Source: Streptomyces sp. NBC_01197 (GTDB taxonomy: Bacteria > Actinomycetota > Actinomycetes > Streptomycetales > Streptomycetaceae). From it: DNA of 64,000 nucleotides. How positions within the stretch are numbered: the stretch's first letter is position 1; every line of letters starts with the position of its first letter. Below are positions 40,377-49,930 of this stretch, piece after piece. The DNA lies in NCBI RefSeq assembly GCF_036010505.1, contig NZ_CP108569.1, positions 4,765,001 to 4,829,000 on the forward strand, written 5' to 3'. A model generated the notes under the pieces. The model did not search any database. It worked only from the letters and a program-made list of their open reading frames with translations, and had not been told where the DNA came from. Position numbers and translations under genes: made by a program.

Positions 40377-42005
40377 GTGCGGCCCGTAGGCAGCAAGTAC
40401 CTGCTCGAGGAGCCGCTGGGACGCGGCGCCACGGGCACCGTCTGGCGTGCTAGCCAGCGCGAGACCGCGGGCGCCGAGGCGGCCGTCGCGGGTCAGCCCG
40501 GCGAGACCGTGGCGATCAAGGTCCTCAAGGAAGAGCTGGCCGAGGACCCGGACGTGGTGATGCGGTTCCTGCGGGAGCGCTCCGTCCTGCTGCGGCTGAC
40601 CCACCCCAACATCGTGCGGACCCGGGACCTCGTCGTCGAGGGCGATCTCCTCGCGCTCGTCATGGACCTGGTCGACGGCCCGGACCTGCACCACTACCTC
40701 CGGGACAACGGCCCCTTCAGCCCGGTCGCCGCCGCGCTGCTCACCGCCCAGATCGCCGACGCACTCGCCGCCAGCCATGCCGACGGCGTCGTCCACCGCG
40801 ACCTGAAGCCGGCGAACGTGCTGGTCAAGCAGGACGCCGACGGCCAGATGCACCCGATGCTCACCGACTTCGGCATCGCCCGCCTCGCGGACTCGCCGGG
40901 CCTGACCCGTACCCACGAGTTCGTCGGCACGCCCGCCTATGTCGCACCGGAGTCCGCCGAGGGCCGCCCGCAGACCTCAGCGGTCGACATCTACGGCGCG
41001 GGCATCCTGCTGTACGAACTGGTCACCGGGCGGCCCCCGTTCGCGGGCGGCACGGCCCTGGAAGTCCTCCAGCGGCACCTCAGCGAGGAACCGCGCAGGC
41101 CCACCACCGTCCCCGAGGCGCTCTGGACGGTCATAGAGCGCTGCCTCAGCAAGGACCCGGACCGCCGCCCCAGTGCCGAGAACCTGGCCCGCGGGCTGCG
41201 CACCGCCGCCGACGGGATCGGCGTCCACGCCACGCCCGCGCAGGTCGCCGCCGCCCTCGGGGTGGCCGCGCTGCTCGCACCGGACCCCGCGCCCGCCGAG
41301 GTCCCCGGGACGCCCGGCGCCGCCGACCCCACCCAGGTCCTGCCGAACAACGCGGGGGCGTACGACCCCAGCGCGCGCACCAGCGTGCTGCCGAGCACCG
41401 GCGCTCCTGGTCCGGACGGCCGTCCCGGCCCCGGCGCCGCGGACCCGACCGCTGTGCTTCCCCCCGTGCCCGGCCGGGCGCCCGAGCAGCCGCACCCCTG
41501 GCAGAGCCAGCTCAGCGCGGCCCGCGACCGCAATGAGCAGACCCAGGTGCAGTACCTGGCGCCGGAGCAGGACCCCCTGCGCCACCGGCCGCAGCGGCCC
41601 CAGCAGCCGCGGCAGTACCCACCGCAGCAGCAGCCGCAGCAGTACGCGCCCCAGCAGCAGCCCCAGCAGTACTCACCGCAGCGCCGGCCCCAGCAGCGCC
41701 CGCAGCAGCAGTACGCGCCCCCGCAGCAGCCCCAGGCGCCCGCCGCGCGCGAGCCCCGGGAGCCGAGGCGGCGCAGCGCCAACCCGGTGAAGATCCCCGG
41801 CCTCGGCTGCCTCAAGGGCTGCCTCGTTATGGTCGTGATCCTCTTCGTCGGTTCCTGGCTGATCTGGGAGCTGACCCCGCTGCAGGAGTGGATCGGCACC
41901 TCCAGGAGCTTCATCTCGGAGATCTCCTCCGGCTTCAACTCGGTCAAGGACTTCGTCCAGGGCCTCGGCGGAAGCGGAAGCGGATCCGGGGGAAGCGGAA
42001 ACTGA
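40377..42005 (+). CDS. pkaA: Membrane serine/threonine protein kinase PkaA
   Basis: 542 aa. Hanks-type kinase domain (about 5-270): glycine loop GRGATGTVW, ATP lysine K48, catalytic HRDLKPAN (D142) and DFG at D164 with a TRTHEFVGTPAYVAPE activation loop holding Thr phospho-sites. Then ~200 residues rich in Pro, Gln and Tyr (QQPQQYAPQQ-type repeats), one membrane helix (about 480-502) and a short outside tail with Gly/Ser repeats and no PASTA or other sensor domain. Size, Pro/Gln-rich C-terminus and place before a second kinase and prfB match S. coelicolor PkaA as I remember it. GTG start with AGGGAG 8 nt upstream. Confidence 0.9.
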   Translation: MRPVGSKYLLEEPLGRGATGTVWRASQRETAGAEAAVAGQPGETVAIKVLKEELAEDPDVVMRFLRERSVLLRLTHPNIVRTRDLVVEGDLLALVMDLVDGPDLHHYLRDNGPFSPVAAALLTAQIADALAASHADGVVHRDLKPANVLVKQDADGQMHPMLTDFGIARLADSPGLTRTHEFVGTPAYVAPESAEGRPQTSAVDIYGAGILLYELVTGRPPFAGGTALEVLQRHLSEEPRRPTTVPEALWTVIERCLSKDPDRRPSAENLARGLRTAADGIGVHATPAQVAAALGVAALLAPDPAPAEVPGTPGAADPTQVLPNNAGAYDPSARTSVLPSTGAPGPDGRPGPGAADPTAVLPPVPGRAPEQPHPWQSQLSAARDRNEQTQVQYLAPEQDPLRHRPQRPQQPRQYPPQQQPQQYAPQQQPQQYSPQRRPQQRPQQQYAPPQQPQAPAAREPREPRRRSANPVKIPGLGCLKGCLVMVVILFVGSWLIWELTPLQEWIGTSRSFISEISSGFNSVKDFVQGLGGSGSGSGGSGN

Positions 42006-42047
42006 CGGGGGAGCCCCGGCCCCGGCAGCCGGTCTGTATACATGTCG

Positions 42048-42079
42048 ACTTCTGCGCAATGAATTACCCCCGCAGAAGT
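42048..42079 (+). terminator. Inverted repeat between pkaA and pkaB
   Basis: Perfect 9-bp arms ACTTCTGCG / CGCAGAAGT (42048-42056 with 42071-42079) with a 14-nt loop in the 211-bp gap. It could be a terminator or attenuator after pkaA, or an operator of pkaB. Confidence 0.4.
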
Positions 42080-42216
42080 GAGGGTTCCTGCCATCCGGGG
42101 CACTGAACACCCCGACGCCCGCGTATTTTGGGGGCCGGGGACCGCCCGGAACCCTGCGCCTGTCCAGGGACGCGCCCCCGGGCACGGCACAGCGCCCAGC
42201 CGCTGAGGGAGCAGTC

Positions 42217-43497
42217 TTGGCACGGAAGATCGGCAGCCGGTACACCGCGCACCAGATCCTGGGGCGCGGGAGCGCCGGCACGGTGTGGCTGGGCGAGGGC
42301 CCGTCGGGGCCCGTCGCCGTCAAGCTGCTGCGTGAGGACCTCGCCGCCGACCAGGAGCTCGTCGGCCGCTTCGTACAGGAGCGCACCGCGCTGCTCGGCC
42401 TCGACCATCCGCACGTCGTCTCCGTACGCGACCTCGTCGTGGACGGCAACGACCTCGCCCTCGTGATGGACCTGGTCCGCGGCACCGATCTGCGCACCAG
42501 GCTCGACCGCGAGCGCCGCCTCAGCCCCGAGGCCGCCGTGGCCATCGTCGCGGACATCGCGGACGGCCTCGCCGCCGCGCACTCCGCGGGCGTCGTGCAC
42601 CGCGACGTCAAGCCCGAGAACATCCTCCTGGACATGCAGGGCCCGCTCGGCCCGGGCGGCTCCCACCCGGCGCTGCTCACGGACTTCGGCGTCGCCAAGC
42701 TGATCGACGCCCCGCGCCGGGCCCTGCCCGCGGGCCCGGCAGGCCCCGGCCGCCCGCAGGCGTCGAAGATCATCGGTACGCCCGACTACCTCGCCCCCGA
42801 GATCATCGAGGGCCTGCCGCCGCGCGCGTCCGTCGACATCTACGCGCTGGCGACGGTCCTCTACGAGCTCCTCGCGGGCTTCACACCCTTCGGCGGCGGA
42901 CATCCGGGCGCGGTCCTGCGCCGCCATGTCACCGAGACCGTCGTACCGCTCCCCGGCATCCCGGACGACCTCTGGCAGCTGCTGGTCCAGTGCCTGGCGA
43001 AGGCCCCCGCCTCCCGGCTGCGCGCGTCGGAGCTCGGCGAGCGGCTGCGCGAACAGCTCCCGCATCTCGCGGGCATCCCGCCGCTCGACGTGGACGAGCC
43101 CGACGAATCGGAGCCGGGGGAGCAGTCGTACGAGGAGACCTCCTACGAACCGGTCACGCCCACCGGGACCCGCCGCCGCGGCGCGGTCCCGCTCGTCCCC
43201 GGCTCCTCGGCCGACTCCAACCGCGACACCCACACGAGCATGCGCGTTCCGGGCCCCGACGAGCTGGCGGGCGGCCCGCTGGGCACGGCCCGCGCTCCCC
43301 GCTCCCCGAGCAGACCTGGCTCCGCCCGCCACCGCTCCACGGCCGAGGTGGTGCGCAGACGCCGTATCAAGCTGGGCGCCGCCGCGCTGGGCGTCGCCAT
43401 CGTGGTGGGCGTCGGCGGCTGGCTGGCCACGTCGTCGGGCGACGGCGGCGGACCGGCCCCGCAGGACAGCCACCGGTCGGCGCCGTCCGGACCGTAG
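42217..43497 (+). CDS. pkaB: Membrane serine/threonine protein kinase PkaB
   Basis: 426 aa. Kinase domain about 8-275: [10 protein letters not shown]36, HRDVKPEN with D130, DFGVAKL, and an activation segment lengthened by [14 protein letters not shown] before [11 protein letters not shown] Glu/Asp-rich then Arg/Pro-rich linker leads to one membrane helix (about 388-404) and a ~20-residue outside tail, so no sensor domain either. TTG start at 42217: GAGGGAG lies 5 nt upstream and the resulting N-terminus matches the family. Close parallel of PkaA with its Pro/Gln repeats removed; the two probably arose by tandem duplication. Confidence 0.88.
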   Translation: MARKIGSRYTAHQILGRGSAGTVWLGEGPSGPVAVKLLREDLAADQELVGRFVQERTALLGLDHPHVVSVRDLVVDGNDLALVMDLVRGTDLRTRLDRERRLSPEAAVAIVADIADGLAAAHSAGVVHRDVKPENILLDMQGPLGPGGSHPALLTDFGVAKLIDAPRRALPAGPAGPGRPQASKIIGTPDYLAPEIIEGLPPRASVDIYALATVLYELLAGFTPFGGGHPGAVLRRHVTETVVPLPGIPDDLWQLLVQCLAKAPASRLRASELGERLREQLPHLAGIPPLDVDEPDESEPGEQSYEETSYEPVTPTGTRRRGAVPLVPGSSADSNRDTHTSMRVPGPDELAGGPLGTARAPRSPSRPGSARHRSTAEVVRRRRIKLGAAALGVAIVVGVGGWLATSSGDGGGPAPQDSHRSAPSGP

Positions 43498-43593
43498 GGG
43501 TACGGCGGGCCCGTCCGGCCCGCCCGGCGCTCCGCCCGGCCCCGTCCTCCCGACCCGATCGGAAGGGCCGGGGCCTGCCCCCTCGCCAAGCCG

Positions 43594-43599
43594 TTACGC
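43594..43599 (+). promoter_or_regulatory. -10 box of a leaderless prfB promoter
   Basis: TACGCT ends 7 nt before the prfB GTG, and no ribosome-binding sequence precedes the start. The transcript therefore probably begins at the start codon. No good -35 is seen. Confidence 0.45.
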
Positions 43600-43606
43600 T
43601 GGTGGC

Positions 43607-44713
43607 GTGGCAGTCGTCGATGTATCCGAAGAGCTGAAGTCCCTCTCCTCGACCATGGGGTCGATCGAGGCCGTCCTGGACCTCGACAAGCTGAGGGCCG
43701 ATATCGCCGTGCTTGAGGACCAGGCCGCGGCGCCGTCCCTGTGGGACGACCCGGAAGAGGCCCAGAAGGTCACCAGCAAGCTGTCGCACCTGCAGGCCGA
43801 GGTCCGCAAGACGGCGACGCTGCGCGGGCGGATCGACGACCTGGCTGTGCTCTTCGAGCTCGCCGAGGCCGAGGACGACGCCGACACCCTCGCCGAGGCC
43901 GAGTCGGAGCTGCTCGCCGTGCGCAAGGCGCTCGAAGAGATGGAGGTCCGCACCCTCCTCTCCGGTGAGTACGACGCCCGTGAGGCGCTCGTCAACATCC
44001 GCGCGGAGGCCGGCGGCGTCGACGCGGCCGACTTCGCCGAACAGCTCCAGCGCATGTACCTCCGCTGGTCCGAGCGGCACGGCTACGGCACCGAGGTCTA
44101 CGAGACGTCGTACGCGGAGGAGGCCGGCATCAAGTCGACCACCTTCGTGGTGAAGGCGCCGTACGCGTACGGCACGCTCTCCGTCGAGCAGGGCACCCAC
44201 CGGCTGGTCCGTATCTCGCCCTTCGACAACCAGGGACGCCGTCAGACCTCCTTCGCGGGTGTCGAGGTGCTTCCGGTGGTGGAGAAGACCGACCACATCG
44301 AGATCGACGAGACCGAGCTGCGCGTGGACGTCTACCGTGCGTCGGGCCCCGGCGGCCAGGGCGTCAACACCACGGACTCGGCGGTCCGGCTGACGCACAT
44401 CCCCACCGGCATCGTCGTCTCCTGCCAGAACGAGCGCTCGCAGATCCAGAACAAGGCCAGCGCGATGAACGTGCTGCAGGCGAAGCTCCTTGAGCGCCGC
44501 CGCCAGGAGGAGCAGGCGCTGATGGACTCGCTCAAGGGCGACGGCGGCAACTCCTGGGGGAACCAGATGCGTTCGTACGTCCTGCACCCGTACCAGATGG
44601 TCAAGGACCTGCGTACGGAGTACGAAGTCGGCAACCCGCAGTCGGTGCTCGACGGCGAGATCGACGGCTTCCTGGAAGCCGGAATTCGCTGGCGCAAGCA
44701 GCAGGAGAAGTAG
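43607..44713 (+). CDS. prfB: Peptide chain release factor 2
   Basis: 368 aa. Reads UGA and UAA stop codons and triggers peptide release. Seen: the codon-recognition SPF tripeptide (in [10 protein letters not shown], about 203-212), the catalytic GGQ at 249-251 ([13 protein letters not shown]) and the helical N-terminal domain. The frame is continuous from the GTG start, so the in-frame UGA frameshift that regulates prfB in many bacteria is absent, as usual in actinobacteria. Leaderless-looking start. In a conserved order before ftsEX, although a wall-protein gene intervenes here. Confidence 0.96.
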   Translation: MAVVDVSEELKSLSSTMGSIEAVLDLDKLRADIAVLEDQAAAPSLWDDPEEAQKVTSKLSHLQAEVRKTATLRGRIDDLAVLFELAEAEDDADTLAEAESELLAVRKALEEMEVRTLLSGEYDAREALVNIRAEAGGVDAADFAEQLQRMYLRWSERHGYGTEVYETSYAEEAGIKSTTFVVKAPYAYGTLSVEQGTHRLVRISPFDNQGRRQTSFAGVEVLPVVEKTDHIEIDETELRVDVYRASGPGGQGVNTTDSAVRLTHIPTGIVVSCQNERSQIQNKASAMNVLQAKLLERRRQEEQALMDSLKGDGGNSWGNQMRSYVLHPYQMVKDLRTEYEVGNPQSVLDGEIDGFLEAGIRWRKQQEK

Positions 44714-44767
44714 ATCGCCTTTCGGGCGTCGAACCAGCGCTTCATCTCGGTTTATCGACTTAGTCAG

Positions 44768-44804
44768 TAGAGGAACTGCCGTCCTGGGGGCGGCAGTTCC
44801 TCTA
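44768..44804 (+). terminator. prfB terminator
   Basis: Perfect 14-bp stem (44768-44781 with 44791-44804), 9-nt G-rich loop, 55 nt after the stop codon. Confidence 0.85.
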
Positions 44805-45023
44805 CTGCGTCACAGTCGTATTCCCGTACGCCGGGCAAGTCATTGCAATTCAGGCATTGCGCTCGCAACGGCCTTGACGCGGTTCTTAAAAGTGGGAAAA
44901 GTGACACGCTGCATGCGTAATTCTGGGGCGCGTGTGATCGGGGGGACGGACCACATGATCCCTACGGCCTGCCTGCCCCGTGCGCTGCACCATTGACAAT
45001 GAGCTACTGGGGGTAGCAGCCAG

Positions 45024-45929
45024 ATGACCAAGAAGACGCGGATTCGCGTAGCGCGCATAGCTGCAGGCGCAGTGATCGCCGCAGGCGCCTCGCTGACCGC
45101 CGCGGGCGCGGCACAGGCCGCGGGCATTAATGTTTCTCTTCCCGGCGGCAGCGGCCTGTCGATCCAGGCGGGGGACGACGACGGCGGCTCGACTGGCGAC
45201 CCGTGCTCCCCGCTTGACCCGACCTGCACGCCCGGTGGTTCGAGCGGTGACCAGTCGGGTGGTACGAGCGGTGACCAGTCCGGTGGTACGAGCGGTGACC
45301 AGTCCGGCGGCACCAGTGGTGACCAGTCGGGTGGTACGAGCGGTGATCAGTCCGGCGGCACCAGTGGTGACCAGTCGGGTGGTACGAGCGGTGACCAGTC
45401 CGGCGGCACCAGTGGTGACCAGTCGGGTGGTACGAGCGGTGACCAGTCCGGCGGCACCAGTGGTGACCAGTCGGGTGGTACGAGCGGTGACCAGTCCGGC
45501 GGCACCAGTGGTGACCAGTCGGGTGGTACGAGCGGTGACCAGTCCGGCGGCACCAGTGGTGACCAGTCCGGCGGCACCAGTGGTGACCAGTCCGGCGGCA
45601 CGTCCGGCTCAACTGGTGGTCACACGAGCGGTGGTGGCGACAACGGCGGCACCTCCGGTTCCACCGGCGGTTCCCACTCGTCCACCACGGGCGGCGGTTC
45701 GTCCACGACCGGCGGTTCGTCCACGACCGGCGGTTCCGCCGGCACCATCACCCAGCCCGACAACGTCGGCTCCCAGCCGGTTGAGCAGGGCAAGCCCAAG
45801 CAGGAGCTCGCCGAGACCGGTGCGGGTGAGACCACGTTCCTGATCATCGGTGCCGCGACGATGATCGCCGGTGGCATCGGCTTCCGTATGCTGCCGCGTC
45901 TCGCCGGCCGCGGCGGGAACCTCGCCTGA
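45024..45929 (+). CDS. Sortase-anchored (LAETG) surface protein with octapeptide repeats
   Basis: 301 aa. Signal peptide [21 protein letters not shown]... cut after AAGAAQA (about residue 32); a short acidic stretch with two cysteines ([10 protein letters not shown]); 15 exact copies of GDQSGGTS (residues 75-194); a Gly/Ser/Thr/His-rich stretch with SSTTGG repeats; a conserved [16 protein letters not shown] sorting signal (LAETG at 262-266, the class E sortase form of Streptomyces); a membrane helix and short basic tail. Expected to be linked to peptidoglycan with the repeats forming a flexible stalk or adhesive coat. No sortase gene is nearby. ATG after a GGGGGT stretch. Confidence 0.88.
   Translation: MTKKTRIRVARIAAGAVIAAGASLTAAGAAQAAGINVSLPGGSGLSIQAGDDDGGSTGDPCSPLDPTCTPGGSSGDQSGGTSGDQSGGTSGDQSGGTSGDQSGGTSGDQSGGTSGDQSGGTSGDQSGGTSGDQSGGTSGDQSGGTSGDQSGGTSGDQSGGTSGDQSGGTSGDQSGGTSGDQSGGTSGDQSGGTSGSTGGHTSGGGDNGGTSGSTGGSHSSTTGGGSSTTGGSSTTGGSAGTITQPDNVGSQPVEQGKPKQELAETGAGETTFLIIGAATMIAGGIGFRMLPRLAGRGGNLA
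45246..45605 (+). repeat. 15 tandem 24-bp repeats inside the LAETG gene
   Basis: Each unit encodes GDQSGGTS. Most units alternate between two DNA versions (ending GGGTGGTACGAGC or CGGCGGCACCAGT), giving a 48-bp higher-order repeat; the last three are of one version. Protein identity with alternating codons points to amplification of a two-unit block. Confidence 0.95.
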
Positions 45930-45954
45930 GGGTGAGGGTTCAGCAGGTACGAGG

Positions 45955-45990
45955 AAGGGCCCCGGGTTCCGATCGGAACCCGGGGCCCTT
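45955..45990. terminator. Terminator after the LAETG gene
   Basis: A fully palindromic 36-bp sequence: 16-bp arms (45955-45970 with 45975-45990) and GATC in the loop. Lies between convergent genes, so serves both. Confidence 0.85.
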
Positions 45991-46033
45991 CCCCCATGCT
46001 GACTGTCGGACGCTGAATCGATGGACGGTGCTG

Positions 46034-46228
46034 TCAGACGGTCTGCTGCGCCAGCAGGGCCAGCGCGGCCAACAGCACTATCAGCACGCTCACCAGCACC
46101 AGCGGGCTCAGTCCGCCGAAGGAGCCCTCTTCCTGCTGAAGACGCTCTCTGCTGGCCCGGCAGACCCGGCAGCGGCCCTCGCTGACAGGGGACGCGCAAT
46201 TGGCGCACACCAATCGGTCGTAGGTCAT
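46034..46228 (-). CDS. Small zinc-ribbon membrane protein
   Basis: 64 aa. Two Cys pairs, CANC and CRVC (residues ~8-11 and ~20-23), form a minimal zinc ribbon; a membrane helix ([18 protein letters not shown]) occupies about 43-60. ATG after GGAGGAGTGCGC, an excellent ribosome site, so this short gene is real. It is divergent from ftsE with a 246-bp gap. I recall a similar small protein beside ftsE in other Streptomyces; role unknown. Confidence 0.75.
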   Translation of the reverse strand: MTYDRLVCANCASPVSEGRCRVCRASRERLQQEEGSFGGLSPLVLVSVLIVLLAALALLAQQTV

Positions 46229-46474
46229 GCGCACTCCTCCCATGCGGCGGAGCCGTTCCACGCGCTGTCACTCCCGACAACGCCCGGCGAACCGCAACTG
46301 TTCCCCTTACCACTCTGCCAGCTCCCGCGCGTTTCGGCGCGCCCCGCCGGATTCCACCCGGTCCGTACCAGGGCTCAACGCGGACATACCACGCATCGAC
46401 GGATGCTGCATGCGGGCGCACTGCGGCTTCGCGTAATGTCACGCTCACCTATTCCCGGCCGACGTGGTGCACTC

Positions 46475-47164
46475 GTGATCCGATTCGACAACGTCTCCAA
46501 GACCTACCCCAAGCAGAACCGCCCCGCCCTGCGGGATGTCTCCCTTGAGATCGAGAAGGGGGAGTTCGTCTTCCTGGTGGGTTCATCCGGTTCGGGCAAG
46601 TCGACCTTCCTGAGGCTCGTCCTGCGCGAGGAGCGCACCAGCCACGGCATGGTGCACGTACTCGGCAAGGACCTCGCGCGCCTGTCGAACTGGAAGGTGC
46701 CGCAGATGCGCCGCCAGCTCGGCACCGTCTTCCAGGACTTCCGGCTGCTGCCCAACAAGACCGTCGCGGAGAACGTCGCGTTCGCGCAGGAGGTCATCGG
46801 CAAGCCGCGCGGTGAGATCCGCAAGGCCGTGCCCCAGGTCCTCGATCTGGTGGGCCTCGGCGGCAAGGAGGACCGGATGCCCGGTGAGCTCTCCGGTGGT
46901 GAGCAGCAGCGCGTCGCCATCGCGCGGGCCTTCGTCAACCGTCCCATGCTGCTGATCGCCGACGAGCCGACCGGCAACCTCGACCCGCAGACCTCCGTCG
47001 GCATCATGAAGCTGCTGGACCGGATCAACCGGACCGGAACCACTGTGGTGATGGCCACCCACGACCAGCAGATCGTCGACCAGATGCGCAAGCGCGTCAT
47101 TGAACTTGAGAAGGGCCGTCTCGTACGCGACCAGTCGCGCGGCGTCTACGGCTACCAGCACTGA
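46475..47164 (+). CDS. ftsE: Cell division ATP-binding protein FtsE
   Basis: 229 aa. With FtsX it forms an ABC-type complex at the membrane that activates peptidoglycan hydrolases during division. Walker [10 protein letters not shown] (about 36-44), Q-loop [12 protein letters not shown], signature LSGGEQQRV (about 139), Walker [13 protein letters not shown] and H-loop THD. GTG start; ribosome site is weak. A TAATGT -10-like box is at 46434-46439. ftsX follows after 9 bp. Confidence 0.96.
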   Translation: MIRFDNVSKTYPKQNRPALRDVSLEIEKGEFVFLVGSSGSGKSTFLRLVLREERTSHGMVHVLGKDLARLSNWKVPQMRRQLGTVFQDFRLLPNKTVAENVAFAQEVIGKPRGEIRKAVPQVLDLVGLGGKEDRMPGELSGGEQQRVAIARAFVNRPMLLIADEPTGNLDPQTSVGIMKLLDRINRTGTTVVMATHDQQIVDQMRKRVIELEKGRLVRDQSRGVYGYQH

Positions 47165-47173
47165 AAGGACGCC

Positions 47174-48094
47174 ATGCGCGCCCAGTTCGTCCTGTCGGAG
47201 ATCGGCGTGGGTCTCCGCCGCAATCTCACGATGACCTTCGCGGTCATCGTCTCCGTCGCCCTGTCCCTCGCCCTGTTCGGTGGCTCGCTGCTCATGCGCG
47301 ACCAGGTGAACACGATGAAGGGCTACTGGTACGACAAGGTCAACGTCTCGATCTTCCTCTGCTCCAAGGGTGATGTGGAATCCACCCCGAAGTGCGCCAA
47401 GGGTCCGGTGACCGAGGAGCAGAAGAAGTCGATCGAGACCGATCTGAACAAGATGACCGACCTTGTCCAGAAGGTGAGTTACGAGAGCACCGACGAGGCG
47501 TACAAGCACTACCAGCAGGAGTTCAAGGGCGCCCCGATGACGGGCTCCATCACGCCGGACCAGCTCCAGTCGTCGTTCCGCGTCAAGCTCAAGGACCCCA
47601 CCAAGTACAAGGTGATCGCCACCGCGTTCGCCGGCCGGGACGGCGTCATGACCGTCCAGGACCAGCGCGGCATCCTGGAGAACCTCTTCGCGCTCCTCAA
47701 CGGGATGAACGTGGCCGCGCTCTGCGTGATGGCCCTGATGCTGGTGATCGCGCTGATGCTGATCGTGAACACCGTGCGCGTATCGGCGTTCAGCCGCAGA
47801 CGCGAAACCGGGATCATGCGCCTGGTGGGCGCGTCCAGCTTCTACATCCAGATGCCGTTCATCATGGAGGCCGCGTTCGCCGGTCTGCTGGGCGGACTTG
47901 TGGCCTGCGGGATGCTGCTCGTCGGCCGCTACTTCCTGATCGACCACGGACTCGCCCTGCACGAGAAGCTGAACCTGATCGACTTCATCGGCTGGGACGC
48001 CGTCCTGTCGAAACTGCCGCTGGTACTGGCGATTGGGCTGCTGATGCCCGCGCTCGCCGCGCTCTTCGCGTTGCGCAAGTACCTGAAGGTGTGA
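47174..48094 (+). CDS. ftsX: Cell division membrane protein FtsX
   Basis: 306 aa. Four membrane helices: about 21-43, 178-200, 235-257 and 278-300; the large outside domain (about 45-175) carries two cysteines (CSKGDVESTPKC) that probably form a disulphide, as in mycobacterial FtsX where this domain binds the hydrolase RipC. Signature VRVSAFSRRRETGIMRLVGAS links helices 2 and 3. AAAGGACGCC upstream of the ATG. Confidence 0.95.
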   Translation: MRAQFVLSEIGVGLRRNLTMTFAVIVSVALSLALFGGSLLMRDQVNTMKGYWYDKVNVSIFLCSKGDVESTPKCAKGPVTEEQKKSIETDLNKMTDLVQKVSYESTDEAYKHYQQEFKGAPMTGSITPDQLQSSFRVKLKDPTKYKVIATAFAGRDGVMTVQDQRGILENLFALLNGMNVAALCVMALMLVIALMLIVNTVRVSAFSRRRETGIMRLVGASSFYIQMPFIMEAAFAGLLGGLVACGMLLVGRYFLIDHGLALHEKLNLIDFIGWDAVLSKLPLVLAIGLLMPALAALFALRKYLKV

Positions 48095-48162
48095 GACACG
48101 CCCCGTGCGCCGTGGGCTGAACGCCCCCTACGGCGCAAGGGCGTCGGTCTACAGTGGTCGCC

Positions 48163-49332
48163 ATGTCAGGCCCGGAATTCGTTGCGCCGCCCCGCAGCCT
48201 TCGCCGCGGGGCGGCTCTGACTTTGGTCTTCGTGAGCGTTCTCGCCACGGCGGCGGCCACCAACTCCCTGCCGGGAGACGAGCGGACACCCCGGCCGGCG
48301 CGAACCCGCAGTGCCGCGTCCACCGTCGACGGCGCGGAACTCGCCAGGGCGGCATCGGACGCGGACGCCGACGGCAAGTCCGGTACGAAGGCCGCCGAGG
48401 GGATAGTCAGCCGCAGTGGCGACCGCTGGGGCGCCGTCTACGACCGGACCGACTACGAGCAGTTCGCGGACGCGCTCGACGGCGAGTACACCGGCGTCGG
48501 GCTGTGGGCCAGGCGCGCCCGCGACGGCCGGATCGAGGTGGCCCGGGTCCAGCCGGGCGGCCCGGCTGCACGGGCCGGTCTCCGGGCCGGCGACCTGCTC
48601 CGTACGATCGACGGCCGCCAGGTCGGCACTCGCCCGGTGACCGACGTCGTCTCGCAGCTGCGGGGCGGCGACACCGCGTCCGTCCCGGGTACGCCGGTGG
48701 TCGTCGGGGTACGGCGCGGCGGCGACACCGTGACGAGGACCCTGCGCCGAGCCAGGCTCACCACGAACCCGGTCACCGTGGCGCGACTGCCGGGACGGGC
48801 GACGCTGATCAAGGTCACCGCCTTCACCAAGGGCTCAGGCGCCCGGGTGGGCGAGGCCGTCCGGACCGCTCCGGCGGGCGGCGGCATCCTGCTGGACCTC
48901 CGGGGCAACAGCGGCGGCCTGGTCGCGGAGGCCACCACGGCGGCCTCCGCGCTGCTGGACGGCGGCCTGGTCGCCACGTACGACGTGCACGGCGCACAGC
49001 GCGCCCTCTACGCGCAGCGGGGCGGTGACACGGACCGCCCGCTGGTCGTCCTGATCGACGGCGGCACGATGAGCGCGGCGGAGCTGCTCACGGGGGCCCT
49101 CCAGGACCGTGGCCGGGCGATTACGGTCGGTTCCCCCACCTTCGGCAAGGGCTCGGTGCAGATGCCGAGCGCGCTGCCCGGCGGATCCGTGGCGGAACTC
49201 ACCGTCGGCCATTACCGCACTCCTGCGGGCCGCAGCGTCGACGGGCGGGGCATCACACCGGACGTGACGGCGGGCGAGAGGGCCGAGTCGCGGGCCGAGA
49301 CAGTATTGAGTGGCCTCGGGGGAGGGGCTTAG
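48163..49332 (+). CDS. S41 family C-terminal processing protease
   Basis: 389 aa. Membrane anchor or signal near 15-35, PDZ domain about 105-190 (VGLWARRARDGRIEVARVQPGGPAARAGLRAGDLL) and the S41 peptidase with catalytic S304 (GGTMSAAELL) and K329 (TFGKGSVQ). Family members cut proteins at their C-termini outside the membrane. The ATG at 48163 sits 7 nt after TACAGT (48150-48155), so the mRNA is probably leaderless; a GTG three codons upstream is also in frame. A conserved member of the ftsE-ftsX-ctp-smpB row. Confidence 0.92.
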   Translation: MSGPEFVAPPRSLRRGAALTLVFVSVLATAAATNSLPGDERTPRPARTRSAASTVDGAELARAASDADADGKSGTKAAEGIVSRSGDRWGAVYDRTDYEQFADALDGEYTGVGLWARRARDGRIEVARVQPGGPAARAGLRAGDLLRTIDGRQVGTRPVTDVVSQLRGGDTASVPGTPVVVGVRRGGDTVTRTLRRARLTTNPVTVARLPGRATLIKVTAFTKGSGARVGEAVRTAPAGGGILLDLRGNSGGLVAEATTAASALLDGGLVATYDVHGAQRALYAQRGGDTDRPLVVLIDGGTMSAAELLTGALQDRGRAITVGSPTFGKGSVQMPSALPGGSVAELTVGHYRTPAGRSVDGRGITPDVTAGERAESRAETVLSGLGGGA

Positions 49333-49350
49333 TGCGAAAATGGACGCACT

Positions 49351-49830
49351 ATGGCTAAGGAAACCGGGCGGAAAATGATCGCCCAGCACAAAAAGGCACG
49401 GCACGACTACCTCATCCTCGACACGTACGAGTGCGGGCTTGTCCTGACGGGGACCGAGGTGAAGTCGCTGAGGATGGGCCGGGCGTCCCTGGTCGACGGC
49501 TTCGTCCAGATCGACAACCACGAGGCGTGGCTGCACAACGTCCACGTCCCGGAGTACACCCAGGGCACCTGGACCAACCACAGCGCGCGCCGGAAGCGGA
49601 AGCTGCTGATGCACCGCATGGAGATCGACAAGCTGGAGTCGAAGGCACAGGAGTCGGGCCACACGATCGTGCCCCTGGCGCTGTACTTCAAGGACGGCCG
49701 GGCCAAGGTCGAGATCGCGCTGGCCAAGGGCAAGAAGGAGTACGACAAGCGGCAGACCCTGCGCGAGAAGCAGGATCGCCGCGAGACGGACCGCGCGATC
49801 TCGGCGGTCCGCAGGAAGCAGCGCGCCTGA
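49351..49830 (+). CDS. smpB: tmRNA-binding protein SmpB
   Basis: 159 aa. Binds the tRNA-like part of tmRNA and brings it to stalled ribosomes. [34 protein letters not shown] (N-terminal OB fold) and the basic tail ([27 protein letters not shown]) are typical. It starts 18 bp after the protease stop. The tmRNA gene follows after 100 bp, the classical trans-translation pair. Confidence 0.97.
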   Translation: MAKETGRKMIAQHKKARHDYLILDTYECGLVLTGTEVKSLRMGRASLVDGFVQIDNHEAWLHNVHVPEYTQGTWTNHSARRKRKLLMHRMEIDKLESKAQESGHTIVPLALYFKDGRAKVEIALAKGKKEYDKRQTLREKQDRRETDRAISAVRRKQRA

Positions 49831-49930
49831 CCGACGTGCCACGGGGGAATACAGTGGCACCGTCGTGCGTTGGTCACGTACGATGGCACTGCACCCCACG
49901 GGGCGCGGTACCACCTTGAAAAAACAACAT

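Noticed and set aside
43607..43720. Programmed +1 frameshift in prfB
   Set aside because: No in-frame UGA is present; the release factor reads through in one frame.
45246..45605. Tandem repeats as a CRISPR array
   Set aside because: Repeats are contiguous without spacers and keep a reading frame in a signal-peptide/LAETG protein.
45347..45612. Antisense repeat proteins (PPDWSPLV and related) opposite the LAETG gene
   Set aside because: Open in all frames only because the 24-bp unit contains no stop; no start signals or flanking domains.
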